Shown here: positions 22,238 to 30,796 of the stretch, piece after piece
How positions within the stretch are numbered: position 1 is the first letter of the stretch
Layout of the letters: each line of letters begins with the position of its first letter
Source of the DNA: a virus
IMG/VR virus record: IMGVR_UViG_3300019776_000048
Span: 1-36,290 of that record
Reading direction: 5' to 3' (one strand)
DNA: 36,290 bases
Position numbers and translations under genes: made by a program
Notes under the pieces: model-generated
Told to the model about the DNA's origin: nothing
Seen by the model: the letters and a program-made list of their open reading frames with translations, nothing else
The model's database searches: none

Positions 22238-24396
22238 TGCCTCAAGACTACTCTGGTGTGAATGCCGTCGGGGCGCTGAGTGTAAGCGGCTCCAAAGGCA
22301 AGGGCGACAAGGCGGAGATCCTGTCGCTGGCCCGTGACCGCATGAATATTGCCATTTCGGCATATTCCGAGTCCCGTGAGGACGAGCTAGACGACCTGCG
22401 CTTCTACGCCGGTTCCCCCGACAACCAGTGGCAGTGGCCCGCCGACGTGCTGGCCACCCGTGGCGCCGTCCAGGGTCAGACGATCAACGCCCGCCCGTGC
22501 CTGACCATCAACAAGCTGCCGCAGCACGTCCGCCAAGTCACCAACGACCAGCGGCAGAACCGGCCCAGCGGTAAGGTTATCCCCGTGGACGACAATGCTG
22601 ACGTGGAGGTGGCCGAGGTCTTTAACGGCATGGTGCGTCATATCGAGTACATCTCGGACGCTGACGTGGCCTACGATACCGCTTGCGAGAACCAAGTGGC
22701 CTACGGCGAGGGGTACATCCGCATCCTGACCGAATACTGCGACGACGATAGTTTTGACCAAGACGTCAAGATTGGTCGCATTCGGAACAGTTTTTCGGTC
22801 TACATGGACCCGCTGATCCAAGACCCGTGCGGCGCGGACGCCAAATGGTGCTTTATCACCGAGGACATCACCAAGGACGAATACCACCGTCTGTACCCCA
22901 ACGCCAGCCCCGCCAACACCCTGCAATCGCTGGGCGTAGGCGATATGTCGCTGGCCCAGTGGATGAACGAGAAAACCATTCGGATTGCCGAGTATTTCTA
23001 CGTTGACTATGAGCATTCCACGCTGAACCTGTACCCTGGCAACGCCACGGCGTTTGAGGGCACGCAGGAAGACAAATACCTGCGCAGCATGTTTGGCAAG
23101 CCCGTCAAATCCCGCCAGGCTGACCGCAGGAAGGTCAAGTGGTGCAAGATCAACGGCTACGAGATTCTGGAAGAGCAGGAATGGGCCGGTAAGCATATCC
23201 CTGTGGTGCGCGTGGTGGGCAACGAGTTTGAGGTGGATGGCCGCATTCACGTCTCCGGCCTGGTGCGCAACGCCAAGGACGCGCAGCGCATGTACAACTA
23301 CTGGGTGTCGCAGGAAGCCGAGATGCTGGCGCTGGCACCCAAGGCCCCGTTCATCGGCTACGGTGGTCAGTTTGAGGGTTACGAAAACAACTGGAAGACC
23401 GCCAACACCCAGAACTGGCCCTACCTCGAGGTTAACCCGGACGTTACCGACGGCGCTGGCAATGCTTTGCCGCTGCCGCAGCGTGCCCAGCCCCCGATGG
23501 CGCAAAATGGCCTTATTCAAGCCAAGGTTGGCGCGTCTGACGACATCAAAGCTACCACCGGACAGTATGACGCTTCGCTTGGCCAGCGGTCCAATGAGAC
23601 TTCTGGCCGCGCAATCATGGCCCGTCAGCGCGAGGGAGATGTAGGAACCTATCATTATGTGGATAATCTGGCCCGCGCTGTTCGCCATGTTACTCGTCAA
23701 CTGGTGGACCTGATCCCCAAAATCTACGACACCGAGCGCATCGCCCGTGTCATTGGCGAAGACGGCGAGCCGGACATGGTGAAAATCAACCCGAGCCAGC
23801 AAGAGCCGGTCAAAAAGATCGTAGACCTGCAAGGCAACGTAATTGAGAAGATTTACAACCCCAGCGTCGGCAAATACGATGTCTGCGTGACCACCGGCCC
23901 AGGCTACGCCACCAAACGCCAAGAGGCTGCGGACATGATGGTGCAGGTATCGCAAGCAAACCCGCAACTTTGGGCCATTGCAGGCGACCTGATCGTGCGC
24001 AACTTTGATTGGCCTGGCGCGGAAGAGCTGGCCAAGCGCCTCAAAAAGACGATTGACCCGAAATTCTTGGGCGACTCCGAAGATGACCCAGCCCTGGCCG
24101 CCGCGCAGCAGCAGATGCAGGCGATGGGTCAGGAAATGGAGCAGATGCACCAGATGATCCAGAACTTCGGCAAGTCCGTGGAAGCCCGCGACTTGGAGAT
24201 CAAGGAGTTCGAGTCCACAATCAAGGCGTTCGACGCCGAGACCAAGCGCATCAGTGCCGTGCAGGCGTCCATGTCGCCCGAGCAGATCCAGGATATTGTT
24301 TTGGGCACGGTCCACGGGATGCTTACATCGGGCGACTTGGTGGGCGAGATGCCTGGCCGCGAATCCCCGCAGGAGGACATGAATGAAGGTCAATGA
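22237..24396 (+). CDS. P22-like portal protein
   Basis: 719 residues, close to P22 gp1 (about 725). The N-terminal half has the wing region ELDDLRFYAGSPDNQWQWP followed by RPCLTINKLPQHVRQVTNDQRQNRP, and the core KVGASDDIKATTGQYDASLGQRSNETSGRAI, typical of P22-type portals. The C-terminus is Gln and Met-rich helix (AAAQQQMQAMGQEMEQMHQM), matching the barrel. It forms the dodecameric ring for DNA entry and head-tail joining. It overlaps the DUF5856-like gene by 14 bases. Confidence 0.9.
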   Translation: MPQDYSGVNAVGALSVSGSKGKGDKAEILSLARDRMNIAISAYSESREDELDDLRFYAGSPDNQWQWPADVLATRGAVQGQTINARPCLTINKLPQHVRQVTNDQRQNRPSGKVIPVDDNADVEVAEVFNGMVRHIEYISDADVAYDTACENQVAYGEGYIRILTEYCDDDSFDQDVKIGRIRNSFSVYMDPLIQDPCGADAKWCFITEDITKDEYHRLYPNASPANTLQSLGVGDMSLAQWMNEKTIRIAEYFYVDYEHSTLNLYPGNATAFEGTQEDKYLRSMFGKPVKSRQADRRKVKWCKINGYEILEEQEWAGKHIPVVRVVGNEFEVDGRIHVSGLVRNAKDAQRMYNYWVSQEAEMLALAPKAPFIGYGGQFEGYENNWKTANTQNWPYLEVNPDVTDGAGNALPLPQRAQPPMAQNGLIQAKVGASDDIKATTGQYDASLGQRSNETSGRAIMARQREGDVGTYHYVDNLARAVRHVTRQLVDLIPKIYDTERIARVIGEDGEPDMVKINPSQQEPVKKIVDLQGNVIEKIYNPSVGKYDVCVTTGPGYATKRQEAADMMVQVSQANPQLWAIAGDLIVRNFDWPGAEELAKRLKKTIDPKFLGDSEDDPALAAAQQQMQAMGQEMEQMHQMIQNFGKSVEARDLEIKEFESTIKAFDAETKRISAVQASMSPEQIQDIVLGTVHGMLTSGDLVGEMPGRESPQEDMNEGQ

Positions 24397-24745
24397 TTTC
24401 GTCGGTATGCTGTTCTTGGCGCGGGATGTGGCCCATTCCGTGCATCTGAACACCCGCAGCTACGCCAAGCACGTTGCCCTGAACACGTTTTACGACGAGA
24501 TCGTGGGGCTGGCCGATGGGTTCACTGAGGCCTACCAGGGCCGCCACGGACTGATCGGCCCCATCACCCTGATGAGCGCCAAAAAGACCACCAACATCAT
24601 CGAATTCTTGGTCGACCAACTCAAGGAGATTGAGGATGTGCGGTACGATGTGGTTGACCGCAAGGACACCGCACTGCACAATCTGATTGATGAAATCGTG
24701 GCTCTGTACTTATCCACCCTGTACAAATTGCGGTTCCTGGCATGA
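24383..24745 (+). CDS. DUF5856-like helical protein (Dps/ferritin-like shape)
   Basis: 120 residues from ATG 24383, with AGGAGG inside the portal end. The sequence begins MKVNDFVGMLFLARDVAHSVHLNTRSYAKHVAL, followed by FYDEIVGLADGFTEAYQGRHGL. The pattern of four long helices with repeated His and Glu recalls Dps or ferritin-like bundles, and the opening fits DUF5856. A metal-binding or virion role is unproven. It is coupled to the next gene by ATGA. Confidence 0.7.
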   Translation: MKVNDFVGMLFLARDVAHSVHLNTRSYAKHVALNTFYDEIVGLADGFTEAYQGRHGLIGPITLMSAKKTTNIIEFLVDQLKEIEDVRYDVVDRKDTALHNLIDEIVALYLSTLYKLRFLA

Positions 24746-24915
24746 TCGAACTTATGGGTCAGCCTGGCGAACTCCGGTTCACGGTGGAAGTTAAGCGCAA
24801 GGAAACGGGCCTAGTCGAGAAATATGATCTTGTCGGCTACCTGGACGAAGACAAATTGAAGGAGAATTATCTTGGCAGTGACTCACTCGACAGCGGCCCG
24901 CAACGCGGCGACTGA
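24742..24915 (+). CDS. Hypothetical protein, 57 aa
   Basis: ATG 24742 overlaps the previous stop. The sequence begins MIELMGQPGELRFTVEVKRK and goes on through VEKYDLVGYLDEDKL, a compact beta-hairpin-like design seen in small phage proteins near the portal. It overlaps the next gene, which is in another frame, by 44 bases. Function unknown. Confidence 0.6.
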   Translation: MIELMGQPGELRFTVEVKRKETGLVEKYDLVGYLDEDKLKENYLGSDSLDSGPQRGD

Positions 24916-25261
24916 TGCCGTTACGGCGCTCATCAGCACCAGCGGCAACCTCAAGTTTCGCCTCACCGGTACGGTTTCTGCGCCGGGTACTGCCGTGGCC
25001 ACGCTGCCTTTGTCGGCAACAGCCTTCGGAGCATCCTCCTCCGGCACCGCCACTGCCAACACCATCACCAGTGACACCAACGCCACCGGAAACGCCTCGC
25101 CCGTTGCCACCGCCACCTTGGAAACATCGGGTGGGACTGTGGTGATTCACTGCGCCGTGACCGCCGCCAGTGGCGACATCAATATGTCCGGCGGCCTGAC
25201 CGTGGCGGCTGGCGACACCGTTTCTTGCTCCAGCCTTACATACACCGCACTGAGCGCATAA
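24872..25261 (+). CDS. Virion protein, beta-rich, TTG start, 129 aa
   Basis: The TTG at 24872 is chosen because AAGGAG lies at 24859-24864, seven bases upstream; no ATG fits. The protein begins with a helix (MAVTHSTAARNAATDAVTALI) and then is Thr, Ala, Ser and Gly rich with many short strands. This is the composition of small phage head or tail surface proteins. It starts inside the upstream gene and is first in a cluster of fibre-like genes, so a virion surface role is likely. Confidence 0.65.
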   Translation: MAVTHSTAARNAATDAVTALISTSGNLKFRLTGTVSAPGTAVATLPLSATAFGASSSGTATANTITSDTNATGNASPVATATLETSGGTVVIHCAVTAASGDINMSGGLTVAAGDTVSCSSLTYTALSA

Positions 25262-25262
25262 C

Positions 25263-26828
25263 ATGGCACTGGTACTGGCTGACCGGGTACAGGAAACCAC
25301 CAACACCACGGGCACGGGCACACTGACCCTGGCTGGTGCGGTTGCCGGGTTTCAGAGCTTTGCCGCCATCGGCAACGCCAACACGACCTATTACACCATC
25401 ACCAGCGGCAACGATTGGGAGGTGGGTGTCGGCACCTACACAGCCTCTGGCACGACCCTGAGCCGGGATACGGTGCTGGCATCATCGGCGTCTGGCGCCA
25501 AGATCACGGTGGCTGCGGGTGCCAAAGTGTTTGTGGTCTACCCTGCCGGCAAGGCTATTGCTGCCGGCACAGGCTATTTCACCGATGCGTTCACTGGTTC
25601 GTATGTTGATGGCGTAGTGATTGATTACAGCGGCGGCATGGGACGCATCAGCGTTGGCGGTGCAGACGGGATTGAGTTTTACAACGGTGGCGTTGCATCT
25701 ACCCTGCTTGGGCACGTTTCTTCTGGCGGCAACTGGGACTTCAACGGCTCGGTGACCGCTGGTACAGGCACACCTATTGGCGGCTCTACTAATCCTTTGA
25801 TTATTTCCGCTGGTGCAGCAAACGGCTATATCCAGAACTACATCGTCAACAATACAAACGGTTCCAGTTCGTCTGCTGATATTGCCTGCTACCCGCACAA
25901 CGGTGCAGACGCTGCTGGCTGGATTGACATGGGTATCACGTCCGCAACGTTTGCTGATGTGAACTACACGGTCACGGGCGGCAACGAGGGTTACATCTTT
26001 ATGTCGGCCCCAAGTGGGTCTAGCACCACCGGAACGATGGTGCTTGCCACTGACAGCACCGGTACGGCCAACGACATTCAGTTCTACACGGGCGGCTTTA
26101 ACCAAGGTAAGACGACCCCGAACCTGATTATCAAGGGCAGCAACAAGAACGTGGGTATTGAGGTTGCCAGCCCAACGGCTGCTTTGCATTTACCTGCGGG
26201 TGCTGCTGCCGCATCAAGTGCGCCACTGAAAATTACTAGTGGAACGGTGTTGACAACACCCGAGGCTGGTGCGTTTGAATACGACGGCAAGTTGGGGTAT
26301 TTCACCCCTGCCGGTACTGCTCGGGCGCTTACGGACAATTCTTACTACTACCGCAAAAACACTTCTACGGTATTGTCCAGCGCCACCGGCAACCAAGCCA
26401 TTCTTGGGTTGACTTCTGGTGTAACCCTGCAAGGCTCCACGCTGTACGAAGTGGAAGGTGAGTTCGAGCTGACCACCACTGGTACTACATCGCACACCGA
26501 ATCTATTGGTTTTGTTCTGACAACAGCCACGGTGTCAGGTATGGGTGTTGCGGTGAACCGGTTGTCAATGAGCACCACATCGTCTGCGCTGGGAGGTTAT
26601 TTGGCGTCTGTTACTCCAGTGGTAATGACTGGCGCCTTGACAACGGCGCAGACAGTTGCCTACCGCATCAAGGGTGCGATTGGTATTTCAACCGCTGGTC
26701 AGATCAACCCGGTGATTGCATTCTCGGCTGCCCCGGGCGGTACGTCCACAGTGGTAGCTGGGGCTTGGTTTAAATTCACACCGATAGGCACCACGGGCAG
26801 CAACGTCAGCATCGGTACTTGGGCATAA
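25263..26828 (+). CDS. Fibre-like virion protein, 521 aa
   Basis: The N-terminal 95 residues contain LADRVQETTNTTGTGTLTLAGAV, then WEVGVGTYTASGTTLSRDTVLASS and KVFVVYPAG, a head domain recurrent in phage fibre and head-fibre proteins. The middle is Gly, Ser and Thr rich with repeated VGIEVASPTAALHL-like strands seen in fibre shafts. The last 150 residues form a beta-sandwich-like cap (YYYRKNTSTVLSSATGNQAILGL). It probably reaches out from capsid or tail to bind surfaces. No enzyme motif seen. Confidence 0.75.
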   Translation: MALVLADRVQETTNTTGTGTLTLAGAVAGFQSFAAIGNANTTYYTITSGNDWEVGVGTYTASGTTLSRDTVLASSASGAKITVAAGAKVFVVYPAGKAIAAGTGYFTDAFTGSYVDGVVIDYSGGMGRISVGGADGIEFYNGGVASTLLGHVSSGGNWDFNGSVTAGTGTPIGGSTNPLIISAGAANGYIQNYIVNNTNGSSSSADIACYPHNGADAAGWIDMGITSATFADVNYTVTGGNEGYIFMSAPSGSSTTGTMVLATDSTGTANDIQFYTGGFNQGKTTPNLIIKGSNKNVGIEVASPTAALHLPAGAAAASSAPLKITSGTVLTTPEAGAFEYDGKLGYFTPAGTARALTDNSYYYRKNTSTVLSSATGNQAILGLTSGVTLQGSTLYEVEGEFELTTTGTTSHTESIGFVLTTATVSGMGVAVNRLSMSTTSSALGGYLASVTPVVMTGALTTAQTVAYRIKGAIGISTAGQINPVIAFSAAPGGTSTVVAGAWFKFTPIGTTGSNVSIGTWA

Positions 26829-26831
26829 GCC

Positions 26832-27461
26832 ATGCTGGGATACGGCTCATTCTCCGAGCTACCCTTCTCGGCGTTACCGGTTAGTGCGCCACCGGCTGGC
26901 ACCCACACGACCACTGGCACCCTAGTCGGCCAGGGTGCCATCGTATCGGGGTCTGCCCGGCGGTTTGTCACCCACACGAACACCGGCACCCTGACCGGGC
27001 AAGGCTCCACGGTTACCGGCTCGGCCACGCGGTCCACGGGTGCGGTCACCCACACCACCAGCGGCACACTGACTGGTCAGGGCTCGGCGATTGCAGGAAC
27101 GGCCAAGCGGTTTATCACCCATGCAACCGATGGCGCCCTAGTTGGCCCAGGCTCCGCGCTGGCTGGCACTGCCGTCCACCGCACCCTGCACACCACATCG
27201 GGCACTCTGGCAGGTCCTGGCACAACCCTGACGGGCTCGGCCACACGAACGACACCTGCCGTTAGCCACAATGCGACCGGTATATTGATAGGTGCCGGTG
27301 CCGTAATTAACGGCATCTCGGTGCGCTCTAGTATTTATCCTGACCCTGCGGATGTACGCGAAGGTGTACACTACGGCCCAGGTGGCATTTACGTCGGCAC
27401 CTTGACTGTGGGCGCTGGCGATACAATAATCGCACTACGTCCATTCACTGAAAGACACTAA
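26832..27461 (+). CDS. Repeat-containing virion protein, 209 aa
   Basis: After a short head (LGYGSFSELPFSALPVS), six imperfect repeats of about 23-26 residues follow (residues 24-170), each near THTTSGTLTGQGSAIAGTAKR with a conserved GTLxGxG core. The repeats are clear at the DNA level too. The C-terminal piece is YPDPADVREGVHYGPGGIYVGTL, a motif seen in other phage structural proteins. The repeats suggest a rod or beta-prism shaft of variable length. Its stop overlaps the next ATG (TAATG). Confidence 0.75.
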   Translation: MLGYGSFSELPFSALPVSAPPAGTHTTTGTLVGQGAIVSGSARRFVTHTNTGTLTGQGSTVTGSATRSTGAVTHTTSGTLTGQGSAIAGTAKRFITHATDGALVGPGSALAGTAVHRTLHTTSGTLAGPGTTLTGSATRTTPAVSHNATGILIGAGAVINGISVRSSIYPDPADVREGVHYGPGGIYVGTLTVGAGDTIIALRPFTERH

Positions 27462-27766
27462 TGGCACTCACCCTCAAAGCCGTCACCACCCGTCTGGGCT
27501 ACCAGCAAATCACTTCGCTGAGTGCCTCCACCGGTCTGACTGTACCCCAAGTCGATCTGAATGGCCTGGCCTGCAAGCCGTCCATCGCCATTATCACCGC
27601 CGAAACCCAAGCAGTTCGCTGGCGTGATGACGATGTGGCCCCCACGGCGTCCGTTGGTATGCCCTTGGCCGCTGGCTCCACGCTGCAATATGACGGCGAT
27701 CTGACCAAGATCCGATTCATTGAGCAGACGGCAAGCGCCAAGATCAACATCACCTACTACGCATAA
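27461..27766 (+). CDS. Small virion-associated protein, 101 aa
   Basis: A beta-rich protein containing TRLGYQQITSLSASTGLTVP, AIITAETQAVRWRDD and MPLAAGSTLQYDGDLTKIRFIEQT. The strand pattern resembles small beta-sandwich head or tail proteins in which a hydrophobic PLAAGxxLxYxGDL stretch recurs. No signal or membrane segment. Between two fibre-cluster genes. Exact role unknown. Confidence 0.7.
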   Translation: MALTLKAVTTRLGYQQITSLSASTGLTVPQVDLNGLACKPSIAIITAETQAVRWRDDDVAPTASVGMPLAAGSTLQYDGDLTKIRFIEQTASAKINITYYA

Positions 27767-27775
27767 GAGGCAGCC

Positions 27776-28273
27776 ATGAACGTCCATGATTCCGGTGGCG
27801 GCATCGATTCCGCAAAGTTCCTCGAGTACATCATCAACCAGTTCCCGGGTGATCTGAAGCTGATGATTGAGGTGCGTGACGAACTGGCGGTGCGTCAGGG
27901 TGCTGTAAGCGCGGCTCAGTTGGCCATCGCCGACCGTGAGACCGCTGCCAAGGAGCTTGCTGAGGCCAAGGTAGCGGCTGCCGAAATGGTGGCGGATGCC
28001 AAGGCCAAGGTTGCCGAGGCCAAGGCCAAAAAATTGGTGCAGGACGCCCGTGAGGAAACCATTGACAACCGCGAAAAGCTGATTGCCAAGGAACTGACCG
28101 AGCGTGACGGTGCCGTGTCGGCCCGTGAGCGCCAGGTTGCCGCCACAGAAACCCGCCTCTCCGACTTCGACAAGTCTTTGCAGCTTCGCGCTGCCGCACT
28201 AGACGCAGACCGCGCCGCTCTGGACGCTCGGATCAAGGCGTTCCAAGACAAAGTTGCCGCCCTCAGCGCATAA
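27776..28273 (+). CDS. Coiled-coil protein, 165 aa
   Basis: After a short non-helical start (MNVHDSGGGIDSAKF) almost the whole protein is a charged, Ala-rich coiled coil (AKELAEAKVAAAEMVADAK through ALDARIKAFQDKVAALSA). No catalytic motif. Position just before the second tailspike suggests a structural linker, chaperone or trimeric stalk. GAGG precedes the start. Confidence 0.7.
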   Translation: MNVHDSGGGIDSAKFLEYIINQFPGDLKLMIEVRDELAVRQGAVSAAQLAIADRETAAKELAEAKVAAAEMVADAKAKVAEAKAKKLVQDAREETIDNREKLIAKELTERDGAVSARERQVAATETRLSDFDKSLQLRAAALDADRAALDARIKAFQDKVAALSA

Positions 28274-28281
28274 GGTAGAAC

Positions 28282-29904
28282 ATGGCCGATAAAAAGATTT
28301 CCCAACTCACCTCGGCCACTACACTCACCGGCGCCGAACTGGTGCCCGTGGTGCAGGCAGGCGCTACTGTGCGAACGACGGTGACCGACTTTGGCGCTGC
28401 CACTCGCGGGTTCGTATCTGTAAAAGATTATGGGGCTGCTCTTGATGGTGTAACGGATGACTATGTAGCCGTTCAAGCAGCATTCACAGCGGTTAACGGA
28501 ACTGGAAAAACTCTAATTTTCCCTGGACCATCTTGCAAAATTGGCACAGGATTAAGCCAGAACAATCACGCACATTACGATGTTAACTGGGGTGAATGCC
28601 AAGTCTCGTTTACCGGAAGTGCTGGCACTTATTTGCTTGACATGACACAAGCAGGGCAGATTCGGCATTCTGGGGGCACATTTACTGGTTCCGGGTCTAA
28701 TCACTTTGTTCAAACCAAAGGAAATGCGGCAGCACAAGCTACTGTTTATCCAACCATCCCAGCAGAAAATCAATGGTCTCGTCAGTTATCTATTGACCCG
28801 TTGATTGTTACTGGGTTTGCAACTGCACTTGATCTGCAAAACTTTACAAGAGAGGTTTGGTTCAGTGGCAATTTCACCGGAAACACCACGACTCTGAAAA
28901 TCACCGGTAAGGTGGCAAATACTTTTGCTGCCAAAGGAACTGTTCTGTATTCAGCAGTTGCTGCATCTCAGGCGTTGCTAATTCGTGGAGATAGTGGTGA
29001 TGCAGCGTACCGCTATGCAGAAGGCGTGTTTATTGCGGAGGCAATTCTTGATACACAAGGAACCACTGTAGACATTCAAGATGCTTATTTAGTTGATTTG
29101 TCAGGAGCGCAAATCAAAACAGCATCTGGTGGCATTGCCGTCGACATTACCAAAGGCGTCTGCCCAATTACACGAGATATATTTGTAAGCCGCGCTTTAA
29201 TACAAGGTCGATTCCGTGTTGGACAAGGACTTGCATCTCAGTTTGTATTCGATGTTCATGGCACAAGTTTGGCGTTTTCCGATACGTCTGGAACTGTCAT
29301 TGACATACAAGCAAACACCAAAGGTGTGTCTATTACTGAGGCTTCGTTTACCGCAGGAATAAGCACTCCGCGAATGTTTGCTGTTGGAACTAATTGTGCA
29401 AACATTACGTTTGCCGGATTGAATCCTGATGCAAGCACCTATACCAATGCGCCAACGATTGACTCAACCTCGCAATCTGGAGTTCGATGGTTAGATAAAC
29501 AAGCTGCCGCACTTATTCAGCAAAGTGGTTCGCAAACAATCAATGTGTCGTGGACAAAGGTTAGTCTGCAAAGCAAAGTCTTTGATACTGACTCTTGGTT
29601 TGACGCGACAACAAACTACAGATTTCAGCCAACCGTTTCAGGTTACTTCACATTTTCTGGTCAGGTACAAATCAATAGTACGACAGTTGGACTTGGAGTT
29701 GATCTATACAAAAACGGCGTGTCTACTGGCTACATAGTTGGTACAGGTATTAGTGGGGTTTTGAACACAACCGTCGGAGTCTCAAAGACTTTGTTTTTGA
29801 ATGGCTCTACTGATTATGTTGAGTTATACGCATACGCATCGTCTGCTACTGCAAGTAATACTGGCCTTGTGACGCAATTATCTGTTGCGTATGCTGGAAA
29901 ATAA
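28282..29904 (+). CDS. Second tailspike with pectate-lyase-type beta-helix
   Basis: 540 residues. Residues 1-45 are a short attachment head (KKISQLTSATTLTGAELVPV) found on several phage fibres. SVKDYGAALDGVTDD (46-60) opens the Pectate_lyase_3-type beta-helix, as in the tailspike at the window's ends. The last 130 residues form a C1q-like jelly-roll cap. From about base 28417 the DNA is markedly AT-richer than its surroundings, as in the other tailspike, consistent with transfer of the receptor-binding part. Substrate unknown. Confidence 0.85.
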   Translation: MADKKISQLTSATTLTGAELVPVVQAGATVRTTVTDFGAATRGFVSVKDYGAALDGVTDDYVAVQAAFTAVNGTGKTLIFPGPSCKIGTGLSQNNHAHYDVNWGECQVSFTGSAGTYLLDMTQAGQIRHSGGTFTGSGSNHFVQTKGNAAAQATVYPTIPAENQWSRQLSIDPLIVTGFATALDLQNFTREVWFSGNFTGNTTTLKITGKVANTFAAKGTVLYSAVAASQALLIRGDSGDAAYRYAEGVFIAEAILDTQGTTVDIQDAYLVDLSGAQIKTASGGIAVDITKGVCPITRDIFVSRALIQGRFRVGQGLASQFVFDVHGTSLAFSDTSGTVIDIQANTKGVSITEASFTAGISTPRMFAVGTNCANITFAGLNPDASTYTNAPTIDSTSQSGVRWLDKQAAALIQQSGSQTINVSWTKVSLQSKVFDTDSWFDATTNYRFQPTVSGYFTFSGQVQINSTTVGLGVDLYKNGVSTGYIVGTGISGVLNTTVGVSKTLFLNGSTDYVELYAYASSATASNTGLVTQLSVAYAGK

Positions 29905-29927
29905 CATGATCATCCTCCCCCATTCCC

Positions 29928-29956
29928 TTGACACGCGACTTCTTAGCGCATAATCT
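29928..29956 (+). promoter_or_regulatory. Sigma70 promoter ahead of scaffold and coat genes
   Basis: TTGACA (29928-29933), 17-base spacer, TAATCT (29951-29956). The -35 is perfect and the spacing ideal, in a 97-base gap between the second tailspike and the scaffold gene. Transcription would begin near 29963, leading into scaffold (ATG 30002) and the coat gene. No other consensus-quality promoter was noticed in the structural region. Confidence 0.75.
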
Positions 29957-30001
29957 CAGAACTGTACCGGCCCAGTAGACCGGGGAACTGTAAGGTTCAC
30001 C

Positions 30002-30778
30002 ATGACAGATGAAGTCCAACAAGACTTAGCGGAAGCACCCGCGCCAGAACAGGTAGCAACGGCTGCACCTGAAACTGAAGTTACAACGCCGGAAACGCCG
30101 AAAGAAGCGCCCAAGACCTTCACACAAGAAGAACTTGACGCAGCCATCGGCAAGCGCCTCGCAAGAGAGCAACGTAAGTGGGAACGAGAACAGGCCCAGC
30201 GTCAGGCGGAAGCCCAGACCCTGCGAGCACCAGCGGACGTACCGCCGGTTGATCAATTTGAGTCTCCTGAAGCCTATGCGGAAGCACTGGCGCTCAAGAA
30301 GGCCGAAGAACTGATCGCCAAGCGAGAAGCTGCCAAGCAGAAAGCCACGGTTCTTGAAAGCTACCACGAACGTGAAGAGGAAGCACGGGCCAAATACGAC
30401 GACTTTGAACAAGTTGCCTACAACCCGAATGTCCGAATCACTGACGTGATGGCCGAGACTATCCAAGCCTCGGACGTTGGCCCCGATGTAGCCTACTACC
30501 TCGGAGCGAACCCCAAGGAAGCGGATCGTATTTCCCGCCTGTCGCCCTTTATGCAGGCAAAGGAGATTGGACGGTTGGAGGCCAAGTTGGCCGAAGCACC
30601 CCCAGTCAAAAAGACAACTTCTGCGCCAGCACCTATTACTCCGGTGACCGCAAGAGCTTCGGGAAACCCGTCTTATGACACGACAGACCCACGGTCAGTC
30701 AAGTCCATGAGTACATCGGAGTGGATCGAAGCCGAGCGTCAACGCCAGATGCGTAAGTACGAAGCGCAGCGCCGCTAA
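30002..30778 (+). CDS. Scaffolding protein
   Basis: 258 residues, directly before the coat gene. The acidic Pro/Thr-rich N-terminus (about 1-40) is followed by FTQEELDAAIGKRLAREQRKWERE and long charged helices (EALALKKAEELIAKREAAKQK), then a disordered Pro/Thr/Ser zone and a short basic helix (WIEAERQRQMRKYEAQRR) at the end. The basic C-terminal helix matches the coat-binding end of P22-type scaffolds. It guides coat assembly and leaves the head. Confidence 0.8.
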   Translation: MTDEVQQDLAEAPAPEQVATAAPETEVTTPETPKEAPKTFTQEELDAAIGKRLAREQRKWEREQAQRQAEAQTLRAPADVPPVDQFESPEAYAEALALKKAEELIAKREAAKQKATVLESYHEREEEARAKYDDFEQVAYNPNVRITDVMAETIQASDVGPDVAYYLGANPKEADRISRLSPFMQAKEIGRLEAKLAEAPPVKKTTSAPAPITPVTARASGNPSYDTTDPRSVKSMSTSEWIEAERQRQMRKYEAQRR

Positions 30779-30796
30779 ATTTTTTGAAAGGACGAT

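Noticed and set aside
22387-24453. A 688-residue open frame opposite the portal gene
   Set aside because: It mirrors the portal codons on the other strand. Its composition is His/Val/Leu heavy without any domain, there is no ribosome-binding site, and the portal is certain. GC-rich codon bias keeps the antisense frame open.
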